DNA from: Sphaerospermopsis aphanizomenoides BCCUSP55 | GTDB lineage: Bacteria; Cyanobacteriota; Cyanobacteriia; Cyanobacteriales; Nostocaceae | DNA: 43,850 nucleotides | Assembly: GCF_001586785.1 (NCBI RefSeq) | Contig: NZ_LUFH02000052.1 | Span: 1-43,850, forward strand | Reading direction: 5' to 3' | Notes under the pieces: model-generated | Databases searched by the model: none | What the model was told of the DNA's origin: nothing | Seen by the model: the letters and a program-made list of their open reading frames with translations, nothing else | In this document: positions 16,729 to 24,602 of the stretch, piece after piece | Position numbering within the stretch: the stretch's first letter is position 1 | Layout of the letters: each line of letters begins with the position of its first letter | Translations under genes and position numbers: made by a program

Positions 16729-17604
16729 ATGCCCAAACCTCGTTCTATCAGGTTTTTTCGTCATCTGAATTGGCGTACACTGAAAAAAACATTTGCCAGA
16801 ACTCTGGAAAGAAGACTTTTAGGACTGGCAGCAGAAATTGCCTTTAATGCTATGTTATCGCTATTTCCGGCGATTCTTGCCGTGTTAACAGCTATTGGCT
16901 TAGTAGCAGAATCTTTGCAAAACACTTTTATTCAAGTTACCGTACAACTGAGTCGAATTGTACCTCAAGAAGCTTGGCATTTAATTAGTGAGTTTGCTAC
17001 TAAAGAAATTGCTGAGTCTAAAAATAGAGGATTATTTTCTGTTAGTTTTGGTATTGCTATTTGGACAGCTTCTGGTGCAGTCAGTACGGCTATGACTGCT
17101 TTTGATCAAATAGAACAAATTTCTCCAGAAAATACGCGACCATTTTGGCAAGCCAAACTCATTTCTCTGTGCTTAACAATTGGTACTATATTACTTTTAG
17201 TGTTGGCTTCTTTTATAGTCTTCATCAGTGATTTACTTTTGGGAATACTTGTAGGTAAAAATCCTCATTTAGCATTCTTATTACCACTGTGGAAACTGTT
17301 TCTTTGGCCTTTAGCATTGCTTATTGTTGCTGCCACATTTAGTTTAATATATCGCTATGGACCGAGTGTGTGGAAACCAGGTACACCATTAATGCCAGGT
17401 GCTGTTTTAGCAGCTATATTTTGGGCGCTAGTCTCCTCTTTATTTCGTCTTTATGTCACTAACTTTGGAAATTATAATAAAGTTTACGGTACAGTGGGAA
17501 CTTTTATAGTATTAATGTTGTGGTTATGGATGAGCGCCTTTGTTCTTCTTGTCGGCAACCAATTAAATGTTATTGTTGGTGAATCTATGAGCAAAAATCG
17601 GTGA
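16729..17604 (+). CDS. YihY/BrkB family (UPF0761) inner membrane protein
   Basis: The product has 291 residues with six hydrophobic segments. The family signature is clear: an N-terminal RTLERRLLGLAAEIAFNAMLSLFPAILAVLTAIG, then ENTRPFWQAKLISL, a long hydrophobic pair near 140-205, and the C-terminal GTVGTFIVLMLWLWMSAFVLLVGNQLNVIV. It is an integral plasma-membrane protein of unknown biochemical role; old annotations call it ribonuclease BN in error. ATG 16729 gives a normal N-terminus. It is followed by heptamer repeats and the DUF4112 gene on the same strand. Confidence 0.93.
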   Translation: MPKPRSIRFFRHLNWRTLKKTFARTLERRLLGLAAEIAFNAMLSLFPAILAVLTAIGLVAESLQNTFIQVTVQLSRIVPQEAWHLISEFATKEIAESKNRGLFSVSFGIAIWTASGAVSTAMTAFDQIEQISPENTRPFWQAKLISLCLTIGTILLLVLASFIVFISDLLLGILVGKNPHLAFLLPLWKLFLWPLALLIVAATFSLIYRYGPSVWKPGTPLMPGAVLAAIFWALVSSLFRLYVTNFGNYNKVYGTVGTFIVLMLWLWMSAFVLLVGNQLNVIVGESMSKNR

Positions 17605-17835
17605 CAGGTAACAGGTGACAGGTGACAGAAAATAAAGAAGAGGGAATAAGGAACAGAGAATGTGGGTAGCTTAATAAGCGGCGGTGCATTTAATTTGTAT
17701 AAGTCTGGCGGGCAAGATGCCCGCACCACAAGACTTAACTATTTTAGGATGATAAAATTTAGCTGCGTAACAGCTTACCCCAATTACGAATTACGTTCGC
17801 GTAGCGTGCCGGAGGCTCTATTACGAATTACGAAT
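17605..17835. repeat. Heptamer repeats and a GC-rich dispersed insert
   Basis: ACAGGTG units lie at 17603-17627. Further on, AATTACG heptamers (about 17780-17835) are interrupted by GTTCGCGTAGCGTGCCGGAG at about 17793-17819, a GC-rich segment related in style to the small dispersed repeats at 6172 and 24230. No gene is seen. Confidence 0.65.
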
Positions 17836-17843
17836 TATAAACA

Positions 17844-18347
17844 ATGTCTAATTCTCCTAATAAAATTTACATAGAAACTGATGGTTATGCACCCACATTA
17901 AAACGTCTACGTCAAATTAGTAGAGTTTTAGATAATGCCGTGACAATTCCCGGAACTTCAGTAGGTATTGGTTTAGATCCGATTTTGGGATTAATACCTG
18001 TTGGGGGTGATGTTTTAGGATTGATATTTTCTATCTACATTATTATTGAATCTGCAAGGTTGGGTGTATCTAGAGCGACTTTAGGCAGAATGATAGTAAA
18101 TATTATTGTTGATGCCTTAGTAGGTGCTATCCCCATGTTGGGAGAATTGTTTGATTTTGCCTGGAGAGCAAATAATTATAACCTGAAATTATTGGAAGAT
18201 TATTTACAATCTCCTGGGGCAAAAAAGGAAGCTGATAAGGGATTTATTATCCTTCTCTTCTGTGGATTATTATTACTTGCTATAGTCTTAATAGCATTAC
18301 CCGTAATAGTTATAGGAATGATATGGAAAGCTTTAACTGGTAGTTAA
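17844..18347 (+). CDS. DUF4112 domain membrane protein
   Basis: The product has 167 residues. The DUF4112 core is intact: LKRLRQISRVLDNAVTIPGTSVGIGLDPILGLIPVGGDVLGLIFSIYII, then RMIVNIIVDALVGAIPMLGELFDFAWRAN. One membrane pair lies within the domain and another hydrophobic helix is at the C-terminus (about 133-160). The function is unknown. The start follows AATTACG heptamers; ATG 17844 is the first sensible start. It lies between the YihY-family gene and an alpha/beta hydrolase, all on the same strand but separated by repeat blocks, so co-transcription is uncertain. Confidence 0.9.
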   Translation: MSNSPNKIYIETDGYAPTLKRLRQISRVLDNAVTIPGTSVGIGLDPILGLIPVGGDVLGLIFSIYIIIESARLGVSRATLGRMIVNIIVDALVGAIPMLGELFDFAWRANNYNLKLLEDYLQSPGAKKEADKGFIILLFCGLLLLAIVLIALPVIVIGMIWKALTGS

Positions 18348-18378
18348 ATGAATTAATGTTTAATTAAACCATAATTTC

Positions 18379-18425
18379 TATTCCCTATTCCCTATTCCCT
18401 ATTCCCTATTCCCTATTCCCTATTT
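18379..18425. repeat. TATTCCC heptamer array
   Basis: Six to seven tandem copies of a 7-base unit end three bases before the ATG of the hydrolase gene. The array therefore occupies the position of the ribosome-binding site, and no Shine-Dalgarno is visible. Variation in copy number would move upstream promoter elements relative to the start. Confidence 0.88.
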
Positions 18426-18427
18426 AT

Positions 18428-19363
18428 ATGAAAGATTGGTGGCAAATTAACTTTCCCAAAGGGCGGCAAAATCTGATTATTACCGATGCTAATGGTTATC
18501 CTGTACAGATTGCCTATGGCGAAAAAGGTACAGGTAAGCCGCTGATTTTATTACATGGTTTGGGCAATTGGAGTTATAATTGGCGGCATAGTATTGAACC
18601 ATTATCTAAATATTTTCGGGTAATTTGTTTTGATGCTAAAGGCTATGGTTTTTCTGAAAAACCTCTTTCAAGACGAGAAGAAAATGGTCATCAAGTAATT
18701 GAATTGGAACGAATTATTACAGCTTTATGTGACGAACCACCAATAGTTGTTGCAGAATCTTTAGGTGCTTTAGTTTCTTTAGCCTTAGCTGAAAAATCTC
18801 CTCAATTAATTGGGTGTTTAGTAGTCATGAACGCGCCTATTTTCCCTGAAAAGTTACCTCATTGGGCGATGGGATTATTGGCACAAACACCATTAGAAAT
18901 TATCCACACAATTGATTTTTTACGTTTAGCGTATTTGTTTGCACCTATAGTTAGAGAAGTAATGGCTATAGAAAGAAGAAGAGTGTTATTTGATCCTTCT
19001 ATTCTCACAGAGGAAGATGTGTATTGGATAGCTTATCCGTTTATTGAAATTCCGGGAACTATAGTGAAAGTCGCTGAGGAATTACAAATAGCAATTAGGG
19101 AAATTGAAAATTTACAAGCAAAAAAACCAAATATACTGACGACAATTCAAAATAATCTCAGTGCTATTGAATGTCCAACTTTAATTTTATGGGGTGATCA
19201 AGATAGTTGGTTTCCTGTTAGTCATGGTGAGAAACTACATCAACATCTGCCTAATTCTCGTTTTCAAATTTTGCATAACTGTTATCATGATGCCTCAATA
19301 GGCGCTTATAAAATGGTGAATGCAGAGATTATTAAATTTTTGCAAGATATAAATTTCTTTTGA
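18428..19363 (+). CDS. Alpha/beta-fold hydrolase
   Basis: The product has 311 residues. The oxyanion loop is LLHGLGNWSYNW (about 38-49), the nucleophile elbow VVAESLGALVSLAL has Ser in an A-E-S-L-G box (a variant of GxSxG), the acid is Asp in ILWGDQDSWFPVSHGEK, and the catalytic His is probably in NCYHDASIGA. A cap domain lies between (about 135-240). No signal peptide is present, so it is cytoplasmic. The family covers esterases, dehalogenases and haloperoxidase-like enzymes; in cyanobacteria many act on chlorophyll or lipid esters, but no substrate can be assigned here. Confidence 0.88.
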   Translation: MKDWWQINFPKGRQNLIITDANGYPVQIAYGEKGTGKPLILLHGLGNWSYNWRHSIEPLSKYFRVICFDAKGYGFSEKPLSRREENGHQVIELERIITALCDEPPIVVAESLGALVSLALAEKSPQLIGCLVVMNAPIFPEKLPHWAMGLLAQTPLEIIHTIDFLRLAYLFAPIVREVMAIERRRVLFDPSILTEEDVYWIAYPFIEIPGTIVKVAEELQIAIREIENLQAKKPNILTTIQNNLSAIECPTLILWGDQDSWFPVSHGEKLHQHLPNSRFQILHNCYHDASIGAYKMVNAEIIKFLQDINFF

Positions 19364-20046
19364 AACTTTAATTTAGCTTACTGCTGACTGCTGATAGCTT
19401 TTTCAACAATTGACAATTACATCTCCCTAAAGGGTAGAATATTGAAAGTAAGAAAAGGTTTTTTTGGCTCTTTCTCTTGAAAAAGAAACGGTATTAAACC
19501 AAATTAACCAATTGTCAATTGTCAATTGTCAATTTTCCATTGTCAATTGTCAATTTTCCATGGATAAAAGAAGAGTGGGAGAAAGCATACCAAGCGCCTT
19601 TAATCTCCCACTCTACATTTGCTGCTGGGGCGTTCAGGAATATGTTATAGACACTGCCCGTTATTTAGGGGGGGGCTAAATTGTACGTCAACGACAGTGC
19701 CTATATGCTGTTCATATTCCTATTGCAGCAAATGTGAAACCTGATTATTATTTTTTGCTGAACTAATGGTTCAGAAAATTGTTCGTATATTCCTTTATAT
19801 GTCGATTAAAAATTTTGTTAAAATCATTTTTTTCGACTAAATTATTCATGTAGTAGACCCTGATAACAACACCCTTTAAGTCGTTTATCTTTCATTAATT
19901 TAACTTGCTGTTTTATGGATTGGTTGCCAAGTTGGCACTTTTTAATCAGTTGTTAGTTGTCAGTTATAGCAAAGGGCAAAAGGCAAGAGTGAAATACTTG
20001 TTATCACTCAGTTTCGGACATTTACCCCATCACCCCTACACCCTAT
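19364..20046. other. 683 bp gap with repeats, no gene
   Basis: Contents: TTAAACCAAATTAACCAATT at 19494-19513, identical to 6416-6435; CAATTGT heptamers at 19510-19560; an imperfect inverted pair (CATTTGCTGC near 19615 and GCAGCAAATG near 19724) with an 8-base G-run between them; and AT-rich DNA to 20000. The open frame from 19464 is translated repeat and is not called. Confidence 0.6.
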
Positions 20047-20418
20047 TCAAACCCGTTGAGGAAGTTTGAGTAAGCGATAAATAACCCAGCAACCAGACGC
20101 ACAGGTGAGAGCGATCGCTAACATTAACCACAATGGTGTAGGATTGTTGAGATTAGACGGTGTTGTGTTTATTTTCTCTCTGACTACTTTTGCTGGTTTT
20201 TCTGGTTCTATTTGTGGTGTATAACCGACATAAATTAGTTGGTAATAGCCAAAGATGGTGACTAGCAAAGGAATTCCTAACAAACCCACGAACCATAACC
20301 AAGGATGTTTTACCAACAGGTTCTGAGATGAAGATATAGATGAAGATATGTTTTTTGATTCCTCTGGACTGGTTTTTGTTACTTCCTGTGGTTCAGGCTT
20401 GACATTGTGATTGTCCAT
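20047..20418 (-). CDS. Small protein with two membrane helices
   Basis: The product has 123 residues. The first 37 are polar and Ser/Glu-rich (EESKNISSSISSSQ). They are followed by a membrane helix at about 41-64 (LWFVGLLGIPLLVTIFGYYQLIYVG), a charged loop and a second helix at about 94-114. No family is recognised. ATG 20418 is a good start. It lies downstream of ddl on the same strand, but 171 bases apart, so it is probably separate. Confidence 0.65.
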   Translation of the reverse strand: MDNHNVKPEPQEVTKTSPEESKNISSSISSSQNLLVKHPWLWFVGLLGIPLLVTIFGYYQLIYVGYTPQIEPEKPAKVVREKINTTPSNLNNPTPLWLMLAIALTCASGCWVIYRLLKLPQRV

Positions 20419-20589
20419 AACTGATTTTCGCTTGCATCCTCTAGTAAACTATTGTACTAGAAGACACAAGTGTTAGCTATCAGTAGGAAGATGGAAGCTG
20501 AAAGTAGCTTTTTGGCAAAAATAGCGTTTTTTTATCTAACCTTTACAAAAAATCAGGTTTGAGGCTAATTTCTACCAATTGTCGGCAAA

Positions 20590-21669
20590 TTAATTTACTG
20601 AATCTTCTAATTTAGAAGTTTTATGTCTTTCCATTGCTAGTTGAATCAATTGATCTACTAATTGAGGAAAAGCAATACCAGTATTTGCCCAAAGTTGAGG
20701 ATACATACTTGTAGATGTAAACCCTGGTAAGGTATTAATTTCGTTAATCAAAATTTCTCCGGTAGCTTCTACATAGAAAAAGTCTACCCGTGCTAAACCA
20801 GCAGCATCAACAGCAGCAAAGGCTTTGAGTGCCATTTCTTGAATTTGTTGAATCACTGACTCTGGGAGACGTGCAGGAATAAATAAATCAGCTTTACCTT
20901 GGGTATATTTAGTTTCGTAATCGTAAAAATCGCTATCAAAGGTAATTTCACCAACGACTGAGGCTTTGGGGTTATCGTTGCCTAACACTGCACATTCTAC
21001 TTCTCTAGCAACAACTCCCGCTTCCACAATGATGCGTCTGTCATAGGTTGCGGCATTATCTAAAGCTGCTTCTAATTCTTTTGGCGATCGCACTTTGGCA
21101 ATTCCCACCGATGAACCGAGGTTAGCAGGTTTGACAAAACAGGGATAGCCTAATGTGGCTTCTATTTCATCACATAATTTAGGAAATACACAGGGATTTG
21201 ACCAAACTTGCGCCCTCGTTAATGCCTTATATTTTACTTGGGGTAGTCCGGCTTGGGCAAAAGCGGTTTTCATGGCAATTTTATCCATGCCGGCGGCTGA
21301 ACCTAACACCCCAGAACCGACAAAAGGAACTTGCATTAAAGTCAGTAAGCCTTGGATTGTACCATCTTCTCCGTTGGGTCCGTGGAGAATGGGAAACCAC
21401 AGATCAATTTCTGCTGCTTGGGGTGGAAATTGCCATAAATTAGGGGTTACGGCAGGATTTTCTCTAGCTACACCTGATGCTAAAACTTGTTGTGCTATTT
21501 CTCCGGCTTGCCAAACACCATCTTTTTGGATGTAGAAGGGGAGAATTTCGTATTTATGACTATTTTCTTCTGCACTTAAGGCAGTTGCGATCGCCCTTGC
21601 AGAAACTATTGACACCTCATGTTCTCCAGAACGTCCACCAAACAGCAACCCCACCCGCAGTTTAGACAT
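20590..21669 (-). CDS. ddl: D-alanine--D-alanine ligase
   Basis: Ddl joins two D-alanines with ATP for peptidoglycan synthesis, in the cytoplasm. The ATP-grasp domains are complete: N-terminal [21 protein letters not shown], the [11 protein letters not shown] segment, the central [19 protein letters not shown] for ATP binding, and the C-terminal [32 protein letters not shown] with the metal-binding E and N. ATG 21669 gives 359 residues and is preceded by GAGG about 8 bases upstream, so it is preferred over the TTG at 21732, which would add 21 non-conserved residues. The gene has no cell-wall neighbours here. Confidence 0.97.
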   Translation of the reverse strand: MSKLRVGLLFGGRSGEHEVSIVSARAIATALSAEENSHKYEILPFYIQKDGVWQAGEIAQQVLASGVARENPAVTPNLWQFPPQAAEIDLWFPILHGPNGEDGTIQGLLTLMQVPFVGSGVLGSAAGMDKIAMKTAFAQAGLPQVKYKALTRAQVWSNPCVFPKLCDEIEATLGYPCFVKPANLGSSVGIAKVRSPKELEAALDNAATYDRRIIVEAGVVAREVECAVLGNDNPKASVVGEITFDSDFYDYETKYTQGKADLFIPARLPESVIQQIQEMALKAFAAVDAAGLARVDFFYVEATGEILINEINTLPGFTSTSMYPQLWANTGIAFPQLVDQLIQLAMERHKTSKLEDSVN

Positions 21670-21812
21670 TTTCTGTACCTCGACACTATCTAAAGCAGAT
21701 AGCGTACCACAGGGAAGGTAATCTTCCGTCAAGCAAAATTGGGTTTATATTCGTGTAAGAGGATAATTTTTATGTCTACTTTACTTTACAACTGTCCATA
21801 TTATTGGAGATG

Positions 21813-22847
21813 TCATTTGATATTTCTGGTGAAAACTCCCTTTTCTGGCTTATTTATTGCTGTCTGATTTTCAACAGTCATGGGAAAATTTTTAAAATTG
21901 CGTTTTACCCAATCCATACCAATTTCGTTATTTAATTTGATATGTTGAGGAATGTTGGAATAAAGTTTACCCAAAACATCCACATCTTGTTCAACAATTA
22001 CTTCTGCTAAACGGACAAAATTTTTCTTGATTAAATGGGCAATGGGATTTTTAGCTTTTCCAAAAACTAACACATAGGTGCGGGTATGGGTTTCTGATTC
22101 GGGAACAAAGAAATGAATTTGTTTCACACTCGCCACAGGACTTTCACCATGCACGATTACCAAGCAAGGAAAGAAATTTTCTAAATGGGCGTTAATTGTG
22201 TTTGGTATGGCTATCAGTCCCGGATTTTTCAGCAAATCATTTAATTTAGGTTGCTTTCTAATTAAATCAAAGTAAGCATGGGAGTGATATCCGTTATCAA
22301 TAAATTCTTTAAAGTCTACTTTTTCAATTTCAAATAAGGGTCGATGTGTACCATTTTGATGGTCGTAGTCATGCATATTTAATAGCATGGTTAGGAGTTC
22401 AGTTTTGACGCTAAAGTTTTTTGAATGTCCGATAAATTCATATTCGGCGGCAAAATCGTTTAAAATTGTCGGGATAGGAATTTTCGCTTCATATCCACCA
22501 TAAGTCCAGATAAAATCACCTTGAATAATTACCTCTAATGGTTGAAGTAAAGGTTTTGTTTGTTTATTGCTGTTTGGTAAAACTGTACAACCGTTGCTGT
22601 CAAATTCTAAAGCATGAAATGGACAAACTACGGTACTACTACCATCTGCTTTCGTCACACACCAACCTTCTGAAAGCATTGCACCTAAATGGGGACAGGC
22701 GTTAGGCAAGCAACTAATTTTACCTGTTTTATCTTGCCATATTACGTAATCTTGACCATACAGGGAAATTTTAAAAGGCTGATTTGGTTGCAGCATGGAA
22801 CGATGAGCTAATAACCAGGGTGCGCCTTGTAACATAGTCATAAACAA
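21813..22847 (-). CDS. Rieske-type aromatic ring-hydroxylating oxygenase
   Basis: The product has 344 residues. The Rieske [2Fe-2S] ligands are Cys51/His53 in CPHLG and Cys75/His78 in CPFHAL. The catalytic mononuclear iron site is visible as NMHDYDHQNGTH with His163 and His168 (H-x4-H). This is the arrangement of single-component oxygenase subunits that need a separate reductase; the substrate is unknown and no reductase gene is near. The N-terminus has several in-frame ATGs close together (22847 and codons 3 and 5), so the exact start is uncertain. It is divergent from the TetR regulator at 22918 across about 70 bases containing two palindromes, which suggests it is the regulated target. Confidence 0.88.
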   Translation of the reverse strand: MFMTMLQGAPWLLAHRSMLQPNQPFKISLYGQDYVIWQDKTGKISCLPNACPHLGAMLSEGWCVTKADGSSTVVCPFHALEFDSNGCTVLPNSNKQTKPLLQPLEVIIQGDFIWTYGGYEAKIPIPTILNDFAAEYEFIGHSKNFSVKTELLTMLLNMHDYDHQNGTHRPLFEIEKVDFKEFIDNGYHSHAYFDLIRKQPKLNDLLKNPGLIAIPNTINAHLENFFPCLVIVHGESPVASVKQIHFFVPESETHTRTYVLVFGKAKNPIAHLIKKNFVRLAEVIVEQDVDVLGKLYSNIPQHIKLNNEIGMDWVKRNFKNFPMTVENQTAINKPEKGVFTRNIK

Positions 22848-22861
22848 CCTTTTATTTAATT

Positions 22862-22914
22862 AACTAATTTTTTAATTAGTTTAACAATAGGTCAGATTGC
22901 TGTCAACTATTGTT
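22862..22914. promoter_or_regulatory. Candidate operator between oxygenase and TetR genes
   Basis: Two perfect inverted repeats lie in the divergent promoter region: AACTAATT-N4-AATTAGTT at 22862-22881 and AACAATAG-N16-CTATTGTT at 22883-22914. TetR proteins bind palindromes in just such positions and often repress both genes. The second palindrome ends three bases before the TetR start codon. The choice of which is the true operator is inference. Confidence 0.55.
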
Positions 22915-22917
22915 ACG

Positions 22918-23598
22918 ATGTACAAGCAATGTATAGATAATAAAGCGGTGGTTAAATCTGTGAAAAATAGGGGAGGTACTAAATTGGTGCGTCAGGTGCG
23001 GGATGCAGAGGTGACGCAGCAGCAAATTTTGGATGCAGCGGAGATTGAATTTGCTAAAGATGGGTTAAAGGGGGCGCGGTTGAGTGCGATCGCAGATCGT
23101 GCGAAAATTACCACAGCGATGATTCACTATTATTTTGAGAATAAAGAAGGTTTGTATAAAGCGGTTTTGCAGCGTCCGATCAATGAAGCATTGTCAGTAG
23201 TAAATCAACTAGAATTAGAAAAGTTACATCCCCAGGAAGCATTAAAGCAAATTATTCGCAGTGCGATCGCCTATGAAGTCGCTTATCCCCATCGTCAAAT
23301 GTTGTGGTTTCAGGAAGCGAGTCAAAATCAGGGTTTGTATTTCAAGCAAATTAACCCCATGAATTTATATGCACCACTATTGAAGGTTTTAGAAAGGGGG
23401 ATAAATGAGGGATATTTCCGGCCTGTAGATCCATTTTTGACCTTAACTCATATTATTAGTGTGTGTATTTTTTATTTTGTAGTTCAAGAAAACTGGAAAC
23501 ATTTGACACCAGAGATAGATCGCTTGAGTTCAGAGATGGTGGAGAAACATACAGAAAGTGCGATCGCTCTCATTTTAGGTGGTTTGTTGATTAAGTAG
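22918..23598 (+). CDS. TetR/AcrR family transcriptional regulator
   Basis: ATG 22918 gives 226 residues; an upstream TTG at 22897 lies inside the palindrome and is unlikely. The HTH is typical: QQILDAAEIEFAKDGLKGARLSAIADRAKITTAMIHYYFENKEGLYKAVL, with the signature Y-Y-F-x-x-K-x-x-L. The ligand-binding domain (about 85-226) is helical and resembles the RutR/YcdC-like group, with no assigned ligand. The divergent Rieske oxygenase is its likely target. Confidence 0.92.
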   Translation: MYKQCIDNKAVVKSVKNRGGTKLVRQVRDAEVTQQQILDAAEIEFAKDGLKGARLSAIADRAKITTAMIHYYFENKEGLYKAVLQRPINEALSVVNQLELEKLHPQEALKQIIRSAIAYEVAYPHRQMLWFQEASQNQGLYFKQINPMNLYAPLLKVLERGINEGYFRPVDPFLTLTHIISVCIFYFVVQENWKHLTPEIDRLSSEMVEKHTESAIALILGGLLIK

Positions 23599-23611
23599 GG
23601 AACTGTCAGAA

Positions 23612-23646
23612 TCAAGATTTCCAGGATTTAAGGATGAACAGGATGA
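23612..23646 (+). repeat. Dispersed repeat CCAGGATTTAAGGAT, copy 1
   Basis: AATCAAGATTTCCAGGATTT and the following ACAGGAT recur as AATCAGGATATCCAGGATTT at 40968-41003 with few differences. Confidence 0.6.
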
Positions 23647-23699
23647 AAACTGGGATTTTATCAATGGAAAATTGATCGATAGAGGAAGCAAATTTTTAA

Positions 23700-23958
23700 G
23701 AAATTATAAGTAACCTTTGAAAATTTAGGTTAGATAGGTCACACTAACAAAAGTGGTAAAAATATTTCGACACCACTAGCCCGAACCTTGAAAACCGCAT
23801 AATTTCGTTGACTGGTGTCGATTGCTTACAGGATCAGCGTTTCCGGTTTTACGATGCCTTATTTATTGAGAATTTTTTGGCACTTATTGAGAATAAAAAA
23901 TGTGGTGTCGAAATGGGGGTCTGAAACCCTTACTCTGTAAGGCTTCCAGAGGTGAACT
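23700..23958 (+). other. CRISPR leader-like region
   Basis: AT-rich, non-coding DNA runs directly up to the first CRISPR repeat. It ends in GTCTGAAACCCTTACTCTGT and AAGGCTTCCAGAGGTGAACT, which from memory resembles leaders of Nostocales CRISPR arrays. It also contains a perfect 12-base inverted pair, TTTCGACACCAC (23765-23776) and GTGGTGTCGAAA (23902-23913), and a third partial copy at about 23811. Confidence 0.5.
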
Positions 23959-24058
23959 CTTTACAAACCAACTTCCCCGCAAGGGGATGGAAACTGCAGC
24001 CTCCCGAGCAGAATTAAAAACATCATTCACTTTACAAACCAACTTCCCCGCAAGGGGA
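23959..24058 (+). CRISPR. Minimal CRISPR remnant: two repeats, one spacer
   Basis: Repeat 1 spans 23959-23994 (36 bases, starting CTTTACAAACCAACTTCCCC and ending GGAAAC). Repeat 2 at 24030-24058 is identical over its first 29 bases, then loses the GGAAAC end, as terminal repeats often do. The spacer between is 35 bases (23995-24029). The inner CTTCCCCGCAAGGGGA contains a CCCC-GCAA-GGGG stem. No cas gene lies within the window, so the array depends on Cas proteins elsewhere or is dead. Confidence 0.85.
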
Positions 24059-24082
24059 ATTCATGTAAAACCGATAACCCAC

Positions 24083-24362
24083 AAGGAAATGAATTTCCTT
24101 GCTAATAACAAAAGTCATCTAAAGATGACTAAAATCAAAGGAAAATTTGTAGGAGTAAAGCAAAAGCTTAATGGTGTCAAATTAAGCGAAAAATGTCTTA
24201 TTTGTTGGCTTCCACACCCGCCATGAAATGATAGCGTAGCGTGGCGTAAGCCATATTTCATGGCTAATAGTCAGAGTTTACTTTAGTAAACTATAGATTT
24301 TTGGGTATTTTTAGTCATCTTTAGATGACTTCTGTTATTAGACTGGGAATTCATTCCCAGTC
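24083..24362. repeat. Cluster of perfect palindromes, possible IS200/IS605-like remnant
   Basis: Four palindromes have 8-10 base arms and a 2-base loop: AAGGAAAT/ATTTCCTT (24083-24100), AGTCATCT/AGATGACT (24113-24130, repeated at 24313-24330), AGTTTACT/AGTAAACT (24275-24292) and GACTGGGAAT/ATTCCCAGTC (24341-24362). A fifth, GCCATGAAAT/ATTTCATGGC (24220-24264), is interrupted by a small dispersed repeat. No transposase frame is present. Subterminal hairpins are a feature of IS200/IS605 elements and their non-autonomous derivatives; assignment is inference. Confidence 0.6.
24230..24256 (+). repeat. 27-base small dispersed repeat, copy 2
   Basis: It is identical in reverse complement to 6172-6198. 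It sits between the arms of the palindrome GCCATGAAAT/ATTTCATGGC, as if inserted into its loop. Confidence 0.85.
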
Positions 24363-24408
24363 GGGTTATTGGTTTTACGTTAAGTTGACACCATCAAGCA
24401 TTGCTAAA

Positions 24409-24530
24409 CCCCTACACCCCTACACCCTTACACCCTTACACCCTTTTCTCCCCCTACACCCCTACACCCTTACACCCTTACACCCTTTTCTTCCCCTACA
24501 CCCCTACACCCTTACACCCTTCCCTTCGTT
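24409..24530. repeat. 42-base higher-order tandem repeat
   Basis: Nearly identical units start at 24409, 24451 and 24493 (period 42, third copy partial). Each is itself made of heptamers of CCCCTAC/ACCCTTA type plus TTTTCTC. It lies just upstream of the dynamin-like gene. Confidence 0.9.
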
Positions 24531-24602
24531 GCATCAAAAGTGGAGGTTTTCATTTTTTGTGCTATAACCCACACAGAAAATGAACTTAGACAGAAACGAC
24601 TA

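Noticed and set aside
19464-19679. Open frame of 71 codons
   Set aside because: The first half is translated CAATTGT heptamers and the rest has no family resemblance.
21670-21732. Upstream TTG start for ddl
   Set aside because: It adds 21 residues not seen in Ddl, and ATG 21669 has GAGG at the right distance.
23900-24226. Open frame over the CRISPR remnant
   Set aside because: It translates leader, repeats and spacer; the repeated FTLQTN and FTNQLPRKG segments come from the CRISPR repeats.
24325-24583. Open frames with PLHPYTLTPLHP-type repeats
   Set aside because: They are translations of the 42-base tandem repeat in two frames and end inside the start of the GTPase gene.
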